Positions 22,350 through 34,440 of a stretch of 64,000 nucleotides of DNA are shown in pieces (positions within the stretch are counted from its first letter, which is position 1; every line of letters begins with the position of its first letter). The position numbers were made by a program, and so were the translations under genes. The DNA is from Piezodorus guildinii (taxonomy: Eukaryota; Arthropoda; Insecta; Hemiptera; Pentatomidae): contig CM041298.1 of assembly GCA_023052935.1 (NCBI GenBank), forward strand, positions 5,475,344 through 5,539,343, given 5' to 3'. The notes below the pieces were generated by a model. The model ran no database searches. It was not told where the DNA came from and worked only from the letters and a program-made list of their open reading frames with translations.

Positions 22350-22625
22350 TACTTATGTAGCTGATTTGGCCCGAACCAGACACCATTCCTTCATTGACAA
22401 ACTCCACTCACTCCAACCCACTAGTTTCAATCCTACCATCTTCTTCCATTCCTGACAATCCTCCGATGCGTCTTTAAAGACGGCTTCGAGACCTTCTAGT
22501 TTATATTACCTATTGGAGTGCTGCCAATGGGTAGTTTCTTATCATGTCTTTTTCATGTGTTTTATCTAACATCTAATTTACTAAATGCATTATTGAATAC
22601 AGTTGTAAATATAAATAAATAAACA
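22350..22625 (+). mobile_element. Jockey-like retrotransposon, 3' end
   Basis: Its decayed frame has LARTRHHSFIDKLHS followed by stops, the conserved CTGCCAATGGGTAGTTTCTT block, ACAGTTGTAAATATAAATAA and an AATAAATAAACAC tail. It is the same family as 1-230 and 39960-40960. Confidence 0.7.
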
Positions 22626-22639
22626 CAGTGAGGCTAAAT

Positions 22640-24130
22640 TTAAACGTTGTAAAACGCTATTAACTTATTGTACAACCCAATATTTGTTGTTATAGAAACT
22701 TATCTTTTTTTCATCCTTCAGTAAAATTATAAACGTGAAATAGTTAGGAGTGTCTTTTGTATGGGATTATACACCTCGTTTGTCAAATGTTTGAAATTAT
22801 AAAGACTGTTTATATTTAAACCCATGTATTGGTCACGCATCCGATCTGGATACGAAAAAAATAATTTTTAAAATAAAATAATACAATTTGTATTTTATCG
22901 CCTCCTGATGTCATTATTACCTGGTATACGGTAAAGAATCGCTTTTTATTTTTTGTATGGAACAAACTTGAAATTTTTCTATTTTATGACACTTGAATAC
23001 TTATAGGAATTATATTTTACAGGAAAAAATCCATTTGGTGAATGTTTTTTAAACATAAAAATAAATAGCTGCCTGGTTTCGAGATAATTGTGTAGGATCA
23101 TTACCTCAGCTTCGGTAATTACGAGTTGAAAATTACTAGATATGACTTCACAGTACTCTGAATAATCATGATGAGTAGCAGGTTGAAGGTTTTTGAAATG
23201 TTAAGAATCATTTCCAATCTGCATTTTGCACCCACGCGTTTCATGACTAGTCCAGAACACTTTCGGATTATTAAGTGATGAAGTAATGTTCGAATCTCTT
23301 GCAACGAAGAATTGTCCACTCAGTAAACAGAACCTTAAGGAAATCTCTTTACATTTAGTCCTTACTAAACGCTTAATTTTCAAAATATTGTATCAGGCTA
23401 GAAGCAGTAATATGCATTAAAATCAAGAATACAATTGTCGAGGAGTGGTTATTAATATAAGATTAGATGAGGTCACAGAAGGCCTCGACAATTGTGTGTT
23501 CAGTAAAAGAAGAGAGTAAGATGGATTAGGTGCCCGCCATGATATAAGCAAGTACCGCAGCACCAGGGATGAGGTTACTCTGCTAAGTAGGGGGGCAAAC
23601 CCCCACCGACTAATTAGCAGAGAGGACTGGTTAGGAAGGAAACGCTCCGTGTGGTAGAAGCACAACAGCAGCGGATGGGATTCTCCATAGGTGCACATGG
23701 GTAGAAGTCATGCATTACATCCTCTGAGAGGGATATAGAAGAAGGAGAGTAGGTAATAGAAGGACGAGATATAAAGATAGAAGACACCGTGATACAAAGA
23801 CAGATATTCTTTGGCCTGGTGGGAATACCACTTCGCAGAAATAGGTTGATGATATAAAGCGGAGCTAACTCTTGGGTTAGTCCACCATGTCAATAATGGA
23901 TGGTGACAGCTTTTCTACCAGACTAGTATCGTGGTTCTAGGTCAAATTACCTCGAATGGTTTATTTATTATCATAAATCAGTTACATGGATAAAAAAATA
24001 TTTACAACGTCATAAATGAATTACAATAATATTAAGTTCTTATATTCGGCCTGCGACTTAAGTTGGCGCCGCTAGTGCTACCTTTTAACGAGCGCTTGAA
24101 GCATCCGCTACACAATAAATTAAACATTTA
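22640..24130. other. Gene-free stretch, nothing assigned
   Basis: AATTGTCGAGG near 23434 and its reverse CCTCGACAATTGTG at 23482 form a loose inverted pair flanking about 45 bases. ORFs here (largest 91 codons) show no recognisable domain. Confidence 0.35.
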
Positions 24131-24135
24131 CAAAC

Positions 24136-24310
24136 TGCTGTAACATCCTAGATATTTACTTTTTTAAATATGAAAGTTTAAGTTTTGTACGAGTTCACGT
24201 TTTTGAGGTAGACTTATTATTTACACACAGATGGTTTTTTGGACTCAAAAGACATAAAACCTTAATTTCTGTTGTAAACTAGACCTCGAAAATACCCATA
24301 ATCGGAACAC
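24136..24310 (-). repeat. Family A repeat, decayed 5' part
   Basis: It matches the left third of family A on minus (GCTGTAACATC, AAATATGAAAGTT, GGACTCAAAAGACATAAAAC) at low identity. Confidence 0.45.
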
Positions 24311-24769
24311 ATCCATAATATATTTTACTATTGGATTCACCCGTGTTGTTTAAATTAAGTATTATTTATGCTTAAAAAATCTCTGTCTATCAGATTTAGA
24401 ATTCATAGTTTTATGAGTTTTAGTTCATCGTAAGGAGTAATGTTTATTTTGTAAGGTCTTATAAAAAGAAGCATAGATAACACAAAATTGAATTTTCCCA
24501 TGTATAGAAATTTATGTTTTCAAAAACTATATAAATAATGAAGGTCCATTTCCTATTAGGTTTATTACAATTTTATATTTCAAATAAACTATTTAAAATA
24601 CATTTCCATGAGAATCCCATTTATTTTACAGGGACAGATTTTGTTTTCATAAGATAATTAAAAAGTTGTAATAATTAGTAACAATATTAGTTTATAAATT
24701 TAGAACAACTTATATTTTAACACTTAGTTATATATTGGTACATAACATTGGTTCTAAAATCGTAATCAA

Positions 24770-25145
24770 AGAATATAACTTATACGATACTGTACGACGG
24801 AGGTAACATCAAACTATCATAACCCCCCTCTTTACCAATTACATATGTTCATAAGTTTATGGGATTACATTAGCTTTATTATTAAGTTGTACGATTTAAT
24901 TTATTGTATATTAACTTTTCTAAAATCTTGAGCTTTCCAACGGTATATTATACCTCTATATTACTACTAATTTTTCAGGAATAATTTTTTGATGACCTGT
25001 TAACAGAAAATTTATCTTTAACGTCTATAGAAACGCTAAATTGCAATGTATTTCACTTATAAAACTTTAGAAAATAATGCCCGAAATTATAGTAAAAACC
25101 GAATAGTAGTTTAGAAAAAGTTAACAGAAACCAAGAATCGCGGTA
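24770..25145 (-). repeat. Family B repeat copy
   Basis: Collinear with 19805-20185; see the shared TTTCCAACGGTATATTATAC and ATTGCAATGTATTTCACTTA blocks. Confidence 0.6.
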
Positions 25146-25147
25146 TC

Positions 25148-25148
<1 letters not shown>

Positions 25149-25212
<64 letters not shown>

Positions 25213-25225
25213 ATATAATATAATG
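25149..25225. repeat. (TA)n microsatellite
   Basis: Alternating AT/TA run with a TAATA-rich right shoulder. Confidence 0.9.
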
Positions 25226-25592
25226 TACAGATATATATATAACGGTGGACTAGAGTAAAAAATAAAACATAAATTAATTAGTTTGTAAAGTAAACAAGCA
25301 AATAACCGAAACTATTCTAACCACTTTCAGTTTCCTGATTTCTCAAGGTCCTTAAGGGCTGAATCATTAATTTATTTAACGACCAATCAATGTTTATATC
25401 GATGGGTACTGTTGTTATAAAAAAACTAAAGAGCAAGCATGTTTGTGGTCGATATAATCGATTTTTTTTTATTTCGATATCTCGAGGAAAGACCTCGGTA
25501 CTGAAGTTCTCACGGAGCTGCGGTCTGTAACTCGTTCACCTTCACCATCTTCTTCCTATTTTTGTGACGCACATATATGTATATGTATTCGA

Positions 25593-25594
<2 letters not shown>

Positions 25595-25677
<83 letters not shown>
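25595..25677. repeat. (TA)n microsatellite
   Basis: About 80 bases of alternating TA; the apparent Tyr-Ile repeat ORF is an artefact of it. It abuts a SINE-2 tail. Confidence 0.92.
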
Positions 25678-25678
<1 letters not shown>

Positions 25679-25682
25679 CTAA

Positions 25683-25835
25683 AGACGAACAGTTAACGTC
25701 ACATTATGCTACTGTGGCTTATCAGACGTTGCTAGAGTGGGAGTCCTAAATTTTGCCTGTCCAGGTTTAATTAGGATAGGGATCTTTAACGAGTACCTCA
25801 CATCGCAGAGGGTCGGGACCACTGAAGGACGGCAT
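25683..25835 (-). mobile_element. SINE family 2, 3' half
   Basis: It has TTAACGTCACATTATGCTAC, AGTGGGAGTCCTAAATTTTG and TCTTTAACGAGTACCTCACA; the head is missing. Confidence 0.75.
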
Positions 25836-26179
25836 AACTAAGAATTATATTATGTTGTGCGAAGCTTACTTTCCTATTTGACTTCTTAACCTTCTGGAAA
25901 TTTTCTGTAATTACCAGGATGACGTTTTTTTTTTCTTCTTCTAAAGGAAAATAACAATTGATCAGTATAATAGCGCAACCTATCCCCTCTTTGTGACTAC
26001 TACCCTCCAAGCAAATCGCCTACATTATAAACACGCCCTTACTATTATTCAGAGCAGGCACCTCGACGATGCAATCAGCGGAACTACCAATTAAAGGTGT
26101 ACCGTTATCATCGCAGTATGAATAGATTATCGAATGCTGTACCATAATAACATTCAGTGATCCTAACATAGCTTTAATA

Positions 26180-26300
26180 CTAATGAAAATGTGGTGCGCA
26201 CAACACACAACTTAAACTCACTTTGTACTTACACTTACCTACATATGAAATATATAGTTAGGGAAAGTATTGGGATCATGAAAATTTTGTCGCAAGTCCG
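26180..26300. repeat. Family A ends in head-to-tail inverted contact
   Basis: A minus-oriented right end (GTGGTGCGCACAACACACAA) is followed within about 40 bases by a plus-oriented left end (ACTTACCTACATATGAAATA, TATAGTTAGGGAAAGTATTG). Confidence 0.6.
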
Positions 26301-26479
26301 TGTGTCGTAAGTCTAACCGAATATATAAATTCTTTATTATTCTGGGACAAGTCCCTTTAGAATAACATTTACATAATATATAAATTGGGTTTCAGAGTCT
26401 TAGAGTAATAATTTATTCATAAACAAGTTGACAGAAACCAATCGAAAACAGATATACACAAATATGTAGAGTATAAAAT

Positions 26480-26825
26480 AAAATAGAGTCTTATTTACAA
26501 TTTTGTTCTGACTGGATGGTCATGAGATGAATGAATAAGCGGGATTTGAATGTAGGAAGAGAGTTGGAGTGACGGATAGAAAGAGGAATAGAATTCCATA
26601 GGATTCAGGATCGGATAAGGAACGATCTGCCAAAATGTGCAGTTGGTCGGCCGTTGTGTAGAAATCTGAAGGCCTAGAGCGTGTACAGCGGGAATGGACA
26701 GAGGATTTGAATTGTAAAAGGTGGAAAATGTATGATGGACGGCGGGATTGGATAATTTGGTAAAGGAATGATGCAAGGAAATGCTGGCGACGAATGGATG
26801 GGTAAAGCCACTTCAACTCGCTATA
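26480..26825 (-). mobile_element. CR1/L2-like retrotransposon 3' end
   Basis: It reads LKWLYPSIRRQHFLASFLYQ and IIQSRRPSYIFHLLQF on minus, the same C-terminal region as the plus copy at 60660-61515. Two overlapping frames indicate a frameshift. Confidence 0.72.
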
Positions 26826-27129
26826 AAATTCGGAGAAGGAGGTGAAGATAAATCGAATAAAGCAATTATTTAGATATTAATCACCCGGCTCTCACCCCCT
26901 GGACCGAGAAACCCTCCTACAGCCTTCAAAGAGTGACAAAGAGCTGAAAGAAAAAATCAGATTCTTAATTTTCTAAGTCAATTTCATAATTTTTTCAATC
27001 TAATTCATAATCTTTTTCATTAAAAATCATAATTTATTTAAATAAATTTCATAATTTCTTATACCCAACTTATAGTTCATTTAATGAGGGTGTATTATAA
27101 AAACTAAACATTTTTATTAAAATCATGTT

Positions 27130-27385
27130 GGTGATTCATTTAACGTCACTTTATGCTGCTGTAGCTAATCGGACGATGCTACAGTGGGATTCCTAAATTT
27201 TGTATATCCAGGTTTAATCAGGATAGGGATCATTAACAGGTACCTGACCTCATTTTACGTCTCTTCCGAAGGACGGCATATCTTAGGATTCATTACTCCC
27301 ATTAAAAATTCCTAAGGCCACATGCCAGGTTTGAACACGAAACCTTGGGCTATTATGTTAGCCTCTCCACCACGGGTGACTCCTG
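27130..27385 (-). mobile_element. SINE family 2
   Basis: It has reverse blocks TTTAACGTCACTTTATGCTG, TCGGACGATGCTACAGTGGG and CGGAAGAGACG-like, and the head with a mutated B box near 27330-27345. Confidence 0.8.
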
Positions 27386-27539
27386 ATCCATCTTTCATCT
27401 CCGCAGGTTGTTAAAATTTACGATCTACAACCGTTTTGGTAGCTATTTTCTTTCATTCATTTGGCTCATTCATGGTCTGTATATAAATAAGGGTTTCTGT
27501 ATTGGGTAAAAGAAATGAGCTAATAACAACTGACAAGCG

Positions 27540-27790
27540 CTAGAATAACTGCCTCCTATGCCCAAGGTCGCAGGTTCAAACCTGCCGGTGGCCCTAGGAT
27601 TTTGTATCGAAAATATCCTTAGCTATGCCGTCGTTCGGAGGGGACATAAAAAGATGGTCTCTGTGCCATGCCAGGTACTCGTTAAAGATTCCTATCCAAA
27701 TAAACCTGGATAGGAAAAATTTAGGACTCCCACTGTAGCATCGTCCGATAAGCCACAGTAGCATAAAGTGACGTTAAATAAATGAACAAA
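27540..27790 (+). mobile_element. SINE family 2
   Basis: The head has AGGTTCAAACCTGCCGG (B box), then GGAGGGGACATAAAAAGATG, AGGTACTCGTTAAAGATTCC and GTGACGTTAAATAAATGAAC. It lies about 150 bases from the opposite-strand copy at 27130-27385. Confidence 0.82.
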
Positions 27791-27796
27791 CACAAG

Positions 27797-28860
27797 GGTT
27801 TTTTTTTGTTATTTATTGGAATTTACAACTGTATAATGTAATACAACAAGTAAATTGGAATGAAATGTAAGAAGGCATGAAAAACATGTAGAGAAGCTTC
27901 CCAATAGAAGCACTCTAAAAATGTCCTAAACTAGAAGGTCTCGGGGCCATCTCCTTTTCAGACGCCTCAGAGGATTGTCAGGAATTGAAGAGGAAGAAAG
28001 GATTGAAACTAGACTATAAGGGTGGGAATAGAGTTTGCCGTGAAACGAATAGTATCTAGATCGGGCCAAATCAGCAACATACGGAACATTAAGGTCTTTA
28101 TGAATTAGTGTATGCGTGACAAAGTAAGAAGCAATGAGGATTTTATGAGGGATTTTGAATTCGATGGTTTAGTAGAGCCCCAAAGTTCTACTCCGTAAGT
28201 CCATATCGATCTTATGATAGTCATGTAGATGAGTCTTTTGTAGTTAAGTGGAAGATTAGAACGTTTATCTAGTAAGTATTGAAGTAGTCGAAAACGTCGA
28301 GCAGTTTCTTGTCTTTTCAGTTTTGTATGAGGGTTCTAAGTGAGACGTTCGTCAAGGTGCAGTCCTAGATATCGGATTTGTTCAACCGGGACAAGAGGAG
28401 TATTATTGAAGGAGACAGTAGGGCAGGATGTCATAGGTTTACGACGAAGGGTAAAGGTAATTTGGTGGGATTTGTTGGAATTTATTTTTATTCTCCAGTT
28501 CTGACACCATACTTCGAGGACTCTGATGTGGGATTGGAGAGTTTGAGAAGCAATATTTGGATCAGTATTGACTAATACCATACAAGTGTTATCAGCGTAA
28601 GTAGAAAGGAAAGTGTTAGGATGGGATGGGATGGGATATCATCTGTATAAACTGTGAAGAGAATAGGTCCTAGGATACTACCTTGAGGAACACCAGCAAA
28701 CTGACTAAAAATGGATGAATAGGAATTATTATGATTTACTTTGAAGGAGCTGTCAGTGAGGTAGGAATTGATGATAAGGAAGTATGTAAGGGAAAGGAAA
28801 TTGCGGAGTTTGTAAAGCAATCTCGGGTGCCAAACAAAAGGGTAAATATACAAGTTAAAA
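27797..28860 (-). mobile_element. Jockey-like retrotransposon, 3' 1.06 kb
   Basis: On minus it reads [40 protein letters not shown], then after a frameshift around the YADD box [40 protein letters not shown] and IRYLGLHLDERLT. The rest of the ORF end and a TTTATTGG-bordered tail lie at 27797. It is close to the plus copy at 39960-40960. 5' truncated. Confidence 0.88.
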
Positions 28861-29069
28861 GAATTTATTTTAATTAAGCAGATGAGAACGAATTTACATT
28901 AATTAACATATTTTTTGTTAATATTTGTTAAGAAGCGAGGTTACTTAATTGCGTGGTGTGTACACACGATTTTTTTTTTAATTTAAGTAACTCTATTACT
29001 ATCATAAAAATCCTATTAAAATTTATTTCTACAAGAATTAATGAAGTGGGTACCACTTTTTCACGTTCT

Positions 29070-29235
29070 ACTCTATAAAGTGGGTACCCAAATTAAATGG
29101 GGGAAAATCTGGCGGCTGAGCGTGATCAATTCCTAATCATCTCATTGCACAGCCGTTGGCATAAGAACAGTACGAATCTCTATATATACTGAGACTAAGA
29201 CCCTTCATGGATTGTAGAGGAATAGGTTTTTTTTT
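29070..29235 (+). mobile_element. SINE family 1, 3' half with T-rich tail
   Basis: It has AAAGTGGGTACCCAAATTAA, GGCGGCTGAGCGTGATCAAT, CATTGCACAGCCGTTGGCAT and CCCTTCATGGATTGTAGAGG followed by TTTTTTTTTCTTTCTC. Confidence 0.8.
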
Positions 29236-29365
29236 CTTTCTCATTTATCGTATTAGTCTGATCCATAATAATACTACATAATACATAATATTATTAACTA
29301 TATACATAAATTACGTTTCGCAATGATGTTTACACTTCTTCCGTGCGGTCTTAAGCATATATATT

Positions 29366-30226
29366 TTTACTTTCACTTACTTAAGGAAGGGAAAGTATTG
29401 CGATCGTAAAAATTTTCGATTCCAGTTTTCAACGGAAATACACATTTTAGGGTCCCCTGAGTCCAAATAACCAAGTCCCGCAAAAAGGTCTGTGTGTGTG
29501 TGTGGTAACTCCCGTGCGGAAACGCTAAGTCCAATGAAACTGAAATTTCATATTTAAGACAAATATACGCCCACCAGAGGAGCTACTTTATCTCATGTAT
29601 TTTGTACCTTTTTTCGATTTTCTCAAAAACGGTTCCGACGATTTTAATTAAACTAGCTATATCGATGTATAATTTAATGGGCTTTAATATTATGTAGTTT
29701 TCATTCTGATTAAAATTGTCTGACAGGACTTAAATGCCGATATTTAAAATTTTCTTTCTCTAAAGTACCTTTAATTTTGTTGATTTTATAAAAATAACTA
29801 TATTATCTTGTTACTACTGATAAAAAACAGGTAAATACATAAATTGAATGAATTCGATACCCAAATACAAGAGAAAACTGCAAAAATATTTTTTTAATGC
29901 AATTTTTCGTTTTTGAACATAAGAACAGTAATATACACGTATGATATACCGTTGGAAAGCTAAAGATTTTAGAAATAATATTATTTCATACACAATTTTT
30001 TAAAGGTAATAGAGAGTTATGATAAACCGATATAACTAACAGTTTATTGTAGATAATAATATAATAGATTTTTTAATAAAACTCAAGTTTCTATAGAAAT
30101 TCCATTTAATTAATTCCTTAATAGTTTTAATAATTTTTATCTCTAACTGTATTTGAAATTTTTTTAATCGATTTATAAAACGGAGGTGAGATAAAGTCGT
30201 GTGTTGCCCGCTCCAGATTTTTTTTT
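29366..30226 (+). repeat. Family A repeat, full length
   Basis: The left end is TTTCACTTACTTAAGGAAGG, then GGAAAGTATTGCGATCGTAA. The middle has CCAAGTCCCGCAAAAAGGTC, CTGAAATTTCATATTTAAGA, CTATATCGATGTATAATTTA and GTATGATATACCGTTGGAAA. The right end is GGAGGTGAGATAAAGTCGTG, GTTGCCCGCTCCAGATTTTT. No meaningful ORF is present. The ends are inverted repeats of roughly 12 bp. It is the best reference copy for the family. Confidence 0.8.
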
Positions 30227-30237
30227 TTTTTAGGTAA

Positions 30238-30690
30238 TTGAATACGATTTTCACACAGGTTCTCGCGGACTTCGTCCGCGGACCACTACTTGGGTACCAT
30301 TGTACTATATATTGTACTATATTTGTGTCATATGATTGTTATGAGAGAATACTCACGGCTAGGTATATGGATATGACGGACGCGGCGACCCTGAGGGTGC
30401 AGCACCAACAGTGGTCGAGCAGCGGCATCCCGTCGCGCACATCTCCCGCCACACTCCACACTACCGAGTCCGCTCGTCGTCCAACGGTCCGCGGAGGAAG
30501 CACAACGGCACGTCGTGAGTTCTCGGGGAATACTGATTAGATCGCGGGCGGGCGGCAACTTTCTCTCGCACTTCGGCTCCGCTCGGCTATCTTCGGCGGT
30601 ACGCTTGCATTCCTCGTAACCGAACGGTCGCCCATGTTTGGGCGCCACGAATTCCAAAGCGGCTACTTGTTGACGACTATTTATCAACTT
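30238..30690. other. CpG-rich island of unknown origin
   Basis: GC- and CpG-rich sequence in strong contrast to its AT-rich surroundings. It contains the hairpin CGCGGACTTCGTCCGCG at about 30264-30280 and a long minus reading frame (30328-30687). No domain was recognised in either strand. It lies exactly between two same-direction family A copies (29366-30226 and 30694-31606). It could be an exon or promoter fragment of a neighbouring gene, a captured fragment or a transferred piece. Confidence 0.5.
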
Positions 30691-30693
30691 TTT

Positions 30694-31606
30694 TTTACTT
30701 TCACTTACCTATGGAATATATAGTAAGGGAAAGTATTGCGATTGTGAAACGTTTCGAATTCAAGTCATCAACGGAAATACAGGTTGGTCCAAATGACCAA
30801 GTCCCACAAAAAGGTATGTGTGTGTCTATGTGTCCGTGTGTTTGTCGTACATCACTAAAACGAAAAGTCGTACGAAATTGAAATTTCATATTTAAGACAA
30901 CTATACGCCCGAAATGTTACAGCAACTTTATCACCAAAATCGGCTCGCCAGAAGATTGACTTTATACCATGCATTTTGCACATTTTTACGATTTTCTCAA
31001 AAATAGCTATAACGAATTTGATTAAACTCGCTATATCGATGTATAATTGGACGGGCTTTAATATCATGTAGGTTTCATTCTGATTGAAATAGTCTGACAA
31101 GACTTAAATGCCGATATTTTAAATTTTCTTTCTCTAAACTATCTTTAATTTTGTACATTCCAAAAGATTAACCATATCATTTTAATGACATTGATAAAGG
31201 ACGGCTAAATATACAAGTTAGACGGATTTGATGACCAACTAAAGGATAAAAGAGCAAAACTATTTTTTAATGTAATATTTGGTTTTTTGATAAGAACAGT
31301 AATATAGACGTATAATATATGATTGGAAAGAGAAAGATTTTAGAAAAAATGTTACCTGATACACAAAGTTTTAAAAAGTAATATAAGGTGACGAACGTGG
31401 AATAAACTTATTACTGATTAACAATTTAATATAGTTATATTATTTAATCTAAATCATATGCTTCCAACGAAAATGAATACACGTTTAATTAAAATCAACT
31501 TCAAATATTTTTCAAATTGAAATATATTTTGATAGTTTTTAAATTGATTTTAACAGTCAATGTAAGTGAAAGTCGTGTATTGCCCGCACCACATTTTTTT
31601 TTTTTT
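30694..31606 (+). repeat. Family A repeat, full length
   Basis: The left end is ACTTTCACTTACCTATGGAA, then TATATAGTAAGGGAAAGTAT; the right end is GTAAGTGAAAGTCGTGTATT and GCCCGCACCACATTTTT. Another left end (31612-31690, ATTTACTTATGCATGAAATA) begins immediately after, so copies here are in tandem contact. Confidence 0.8.
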
Positions 31607-32006
31607 TTCTTTTATTTACTTATGCATGAAATATATAGTAATATCGTGAAAGTTTTAGAATCCGATTTTTCACCGGAAATACACTATCTGTCTTCTGAGT
31701 TCTTCCGGTGGAGCCTCCTATCCAGCAGCTGTTAGTGGATTTCATCGTCTGGCATGCTTACCACGTGGACTACCCAGCACAGTACTATCAGGTTTATTAC
31801 TTTCATTATGTCTGATTCGTCATAGATTTAGTAAATTTCCCAATTCGTCCTACCCTCAATCTTTCCGATCCTTACCGACCCAAATATCTATTTTAGGATC
31901 TTCAAATATTAGGATTTCCTTCTTCTCTTTACTTCTTTACTCCAAAGAAAATTCAAGACCGAAAGATTATTAGACGTTTAGTGTGACACTGATTGATCAC
32001 ATTTTA

Positions 32007-32912
32007 TTGGGTTGTTTCACATGAAATGTCCGTTTTTATAGTTTCTGAAATACATGAAGGATTTTGCAGGTCTCTGTTGTTTTCTTCCGTATGTTTACAT
32101 ATTTTAAGTAAACAGTTACTAATCCTCTACCTTTGTATTATAAACATTACCTTCCCAATCAATTACCCACTTTTTAGTATACCTCCAAATATGAACATGG
32201 AAACACGTGATTTTCGAGTAATATTTTTGTACGAGTTTAAACTCGGCCATTCAGCAGCTGAGGTCGCTAGAAATATTTGCAAGGCGTTTGGGGAAGGGAG
32301 TGTTAATGAATGAAAACATTCGCCTTCTGTTTGCTAAGTTTTCATCTGGAGATACCGACTTGGAAAACTTCCGTGATAGTAACAACGATGTCCTCAAACA
32401 CACAGTAGAAGGAAACCCCTACCAAACAGTTAAAGGACTCTCAGCACAACTAAATGCAAGTGCATCTACCGTTTCCAGACATTTAAAGTGCATTGGAAAA
32501 GTAAAAAAGCTCGATACATGGGTACCTCATGATCTCACTGAGCAGCAAGACCCCATGTTTCAAAACATACCGTGCAAAAATTGAAAGAACTGAGCTACGA
32601 AGCTCTTCCGCACCCACCATATTCTCCCGACTTGTTTCCAAGAGATTACCCACCTGTTCAGGAATTTAGACAACTTCGTCAAAGGAAAACTTTTTGAAAA
32701 TGATGATCAAATGAAAAGCACATTTTCAGATTTTGTTTCACTTCAAAGCTCAGAGTTTTTCAGTTCGGGGATAAAAAAAGTTGGTGTCACATTGGGAAAA
32801 ATGTGTAGAAAAAGAAAGTAAATACTTCGAATAAAATTATCTTGTTTTCATATCGTATTTTTAATAAAAATCCTTTACCTTGAAAACGGACATTTCATGT
32901 GACACAACCCAA
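32007..32912 (+). mobile_element. Mariner-like DNA transposon, internally deleted, second copy
   Basis: Near-perfect inverted ends (TTGGGTTGTTTCACATGAAA at left, its complement at right) are each bordered by TA, the expected target duplication. The transposase N-terminus reads FLYEFKLGHSAAEVARNICK. The second helix-turn-helix with LSAQLNASASTVSRHLK follows after a frameshift. The C-terminal HPPYSPDL remnant directly follows; the catalytic DD centre is gone. The sequence is collinear with 8687-9583. Confidence 0.93.
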
Positions 32913-34229
32913 TATTTCCATTGAAAGCTTAAATTCAAAATGTCTCAAAACTCTTCTTATTTTTCATGTATAGGCAAGTAAATGTAATAAATAATGATCT
33001 TGGCTAGAAGTAAAAAAAAAAAAAAATTCAACACAAGTAAACAGGAAGCATTTTATTGTTAAGTTCCATATTACAAATTTAACATATAATAAAAATTATT
33101 ACATTTAAAATGGACTATAATTAGGAATAAACTTATAAATAATAACCATCAGATAGAAAGGAATTATCTATTAATACAAAGGTAACAAAAACAATTATCA
33201 TATACCCTTATTTATTTATATTTATAAGAATTGAAAGATTGAGTCGAAATCAAAAAATAGACTTGTATAAAGATGCTATCACAAAATTGGTGTAAATTTT
33301 TTAATTATTTTCATTACAAGAATGAGAATGATAGTTACTACAATTACTTTTTTTATTTATAAAAAATAGTCGCTCAAATATGATTTACTCTCTAAACTCC
33401 ACTTTGACAATATCGTGTTCGATTCTTTTAGAATACAAACAACGCAATGGCCACCCCTGTATGCTGGCGTCGTATATTTTTTCCCAGCGTTTCGCAAAGA
33501 CATAAGATCCTCTTTACATTTCAACATTAACAAAATAATAGCAGAAGTGAAAATGGTCAAAGATTGTTTAACCATATGAAGTTGAAACCATTTATACATC
33601 TATAAACAGATCATTAGCGCTAAATTTACCATTTATGTGTTTACAATTGTGACTAAATGACATCGTATGTCAAAAACTACAGATTGAATACATTTAGAAT
33701 TTCGACAGAGGGTTTGTCAAGTTTTTTTTAAAAGTAACAAGGACATTCAACACATGGTTAGTTCACATTGATACTATTTTAACACTCACTATAAGCTTCA
33801 TAATAGGTCAACAATTAATTTAATTAAAAATTATATAAGCTATCAATAATTAACATTTAACACATAAATGCAATTCAACTATTTAACTTTACCTCCTCAC
33901 TCCAACAAATATAAAATAAATTTTAATTTTTTTTTTCCAATTATTCAAAATAAAATAATAAAAGAAGAAGAAAAAATAAATAAATAAACAAGAGGATTAA
34001 ATTTTTCATTTTAAAAGTGTTTCTTATATTTTAAGTATTTTATTTCAAAACCATTCACATCCATTAAACTTTTTAGTTTCAAAAATAATTAAAAAGATAC
34101 TTTTCAGATATCTACAGATCCTAGAAACTATAAAGGCAAAATCACCTTGTAAAATATTACTTCTGCAAAAAAAAAAATTCTGAAGTCATAATTGAAAAAA
34201 AAAAAAAAAAAAAATTAATAATTTACTGA

Positions 34230-34440
34230 AGTTCATCAAAGGGTTCACACTTATTTAATCGTGTGCCAAAGTTTCGGTCTAAATTTCAGACCATCATCAA
34301 GACTAAGTAGAGACAAGAAAACAACAAATTTCTATAAAAAACAAAACTGGTAGTTATCTTGTTTTTCTTAGCCCTGATAAAGGCCTATAATTTAGGCTGT
34401 AACACTGGCACAGAATAAATTATTTCTCTTTAGTCAATCA
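34230..34440. mobile_element. Inverted-repeat element with hammerhead-like motifs
   Basis: A minus motif at 34264-34305 has TTGATGA, helix II GGTCT...AGACC, GAAAC. A plus partner at 34370-34412 has CCTGATAAAGGCC and TTTAGGC. Both are decayed. Arms are short and diverged. Confidence 0.4.

Noticed and set aside
25564..25749. Tyr-Ile repeat ORF (also 7106-7297)
   Set aside because: Products of TA microsatellites.
30328..30687. 119-codon minus ORF in the CpG-rich island as a host gene
   Set aside because: No domain, and long frames are expected by chance in GC-rich DNA where stops are rare; kept only as an unexplained island.
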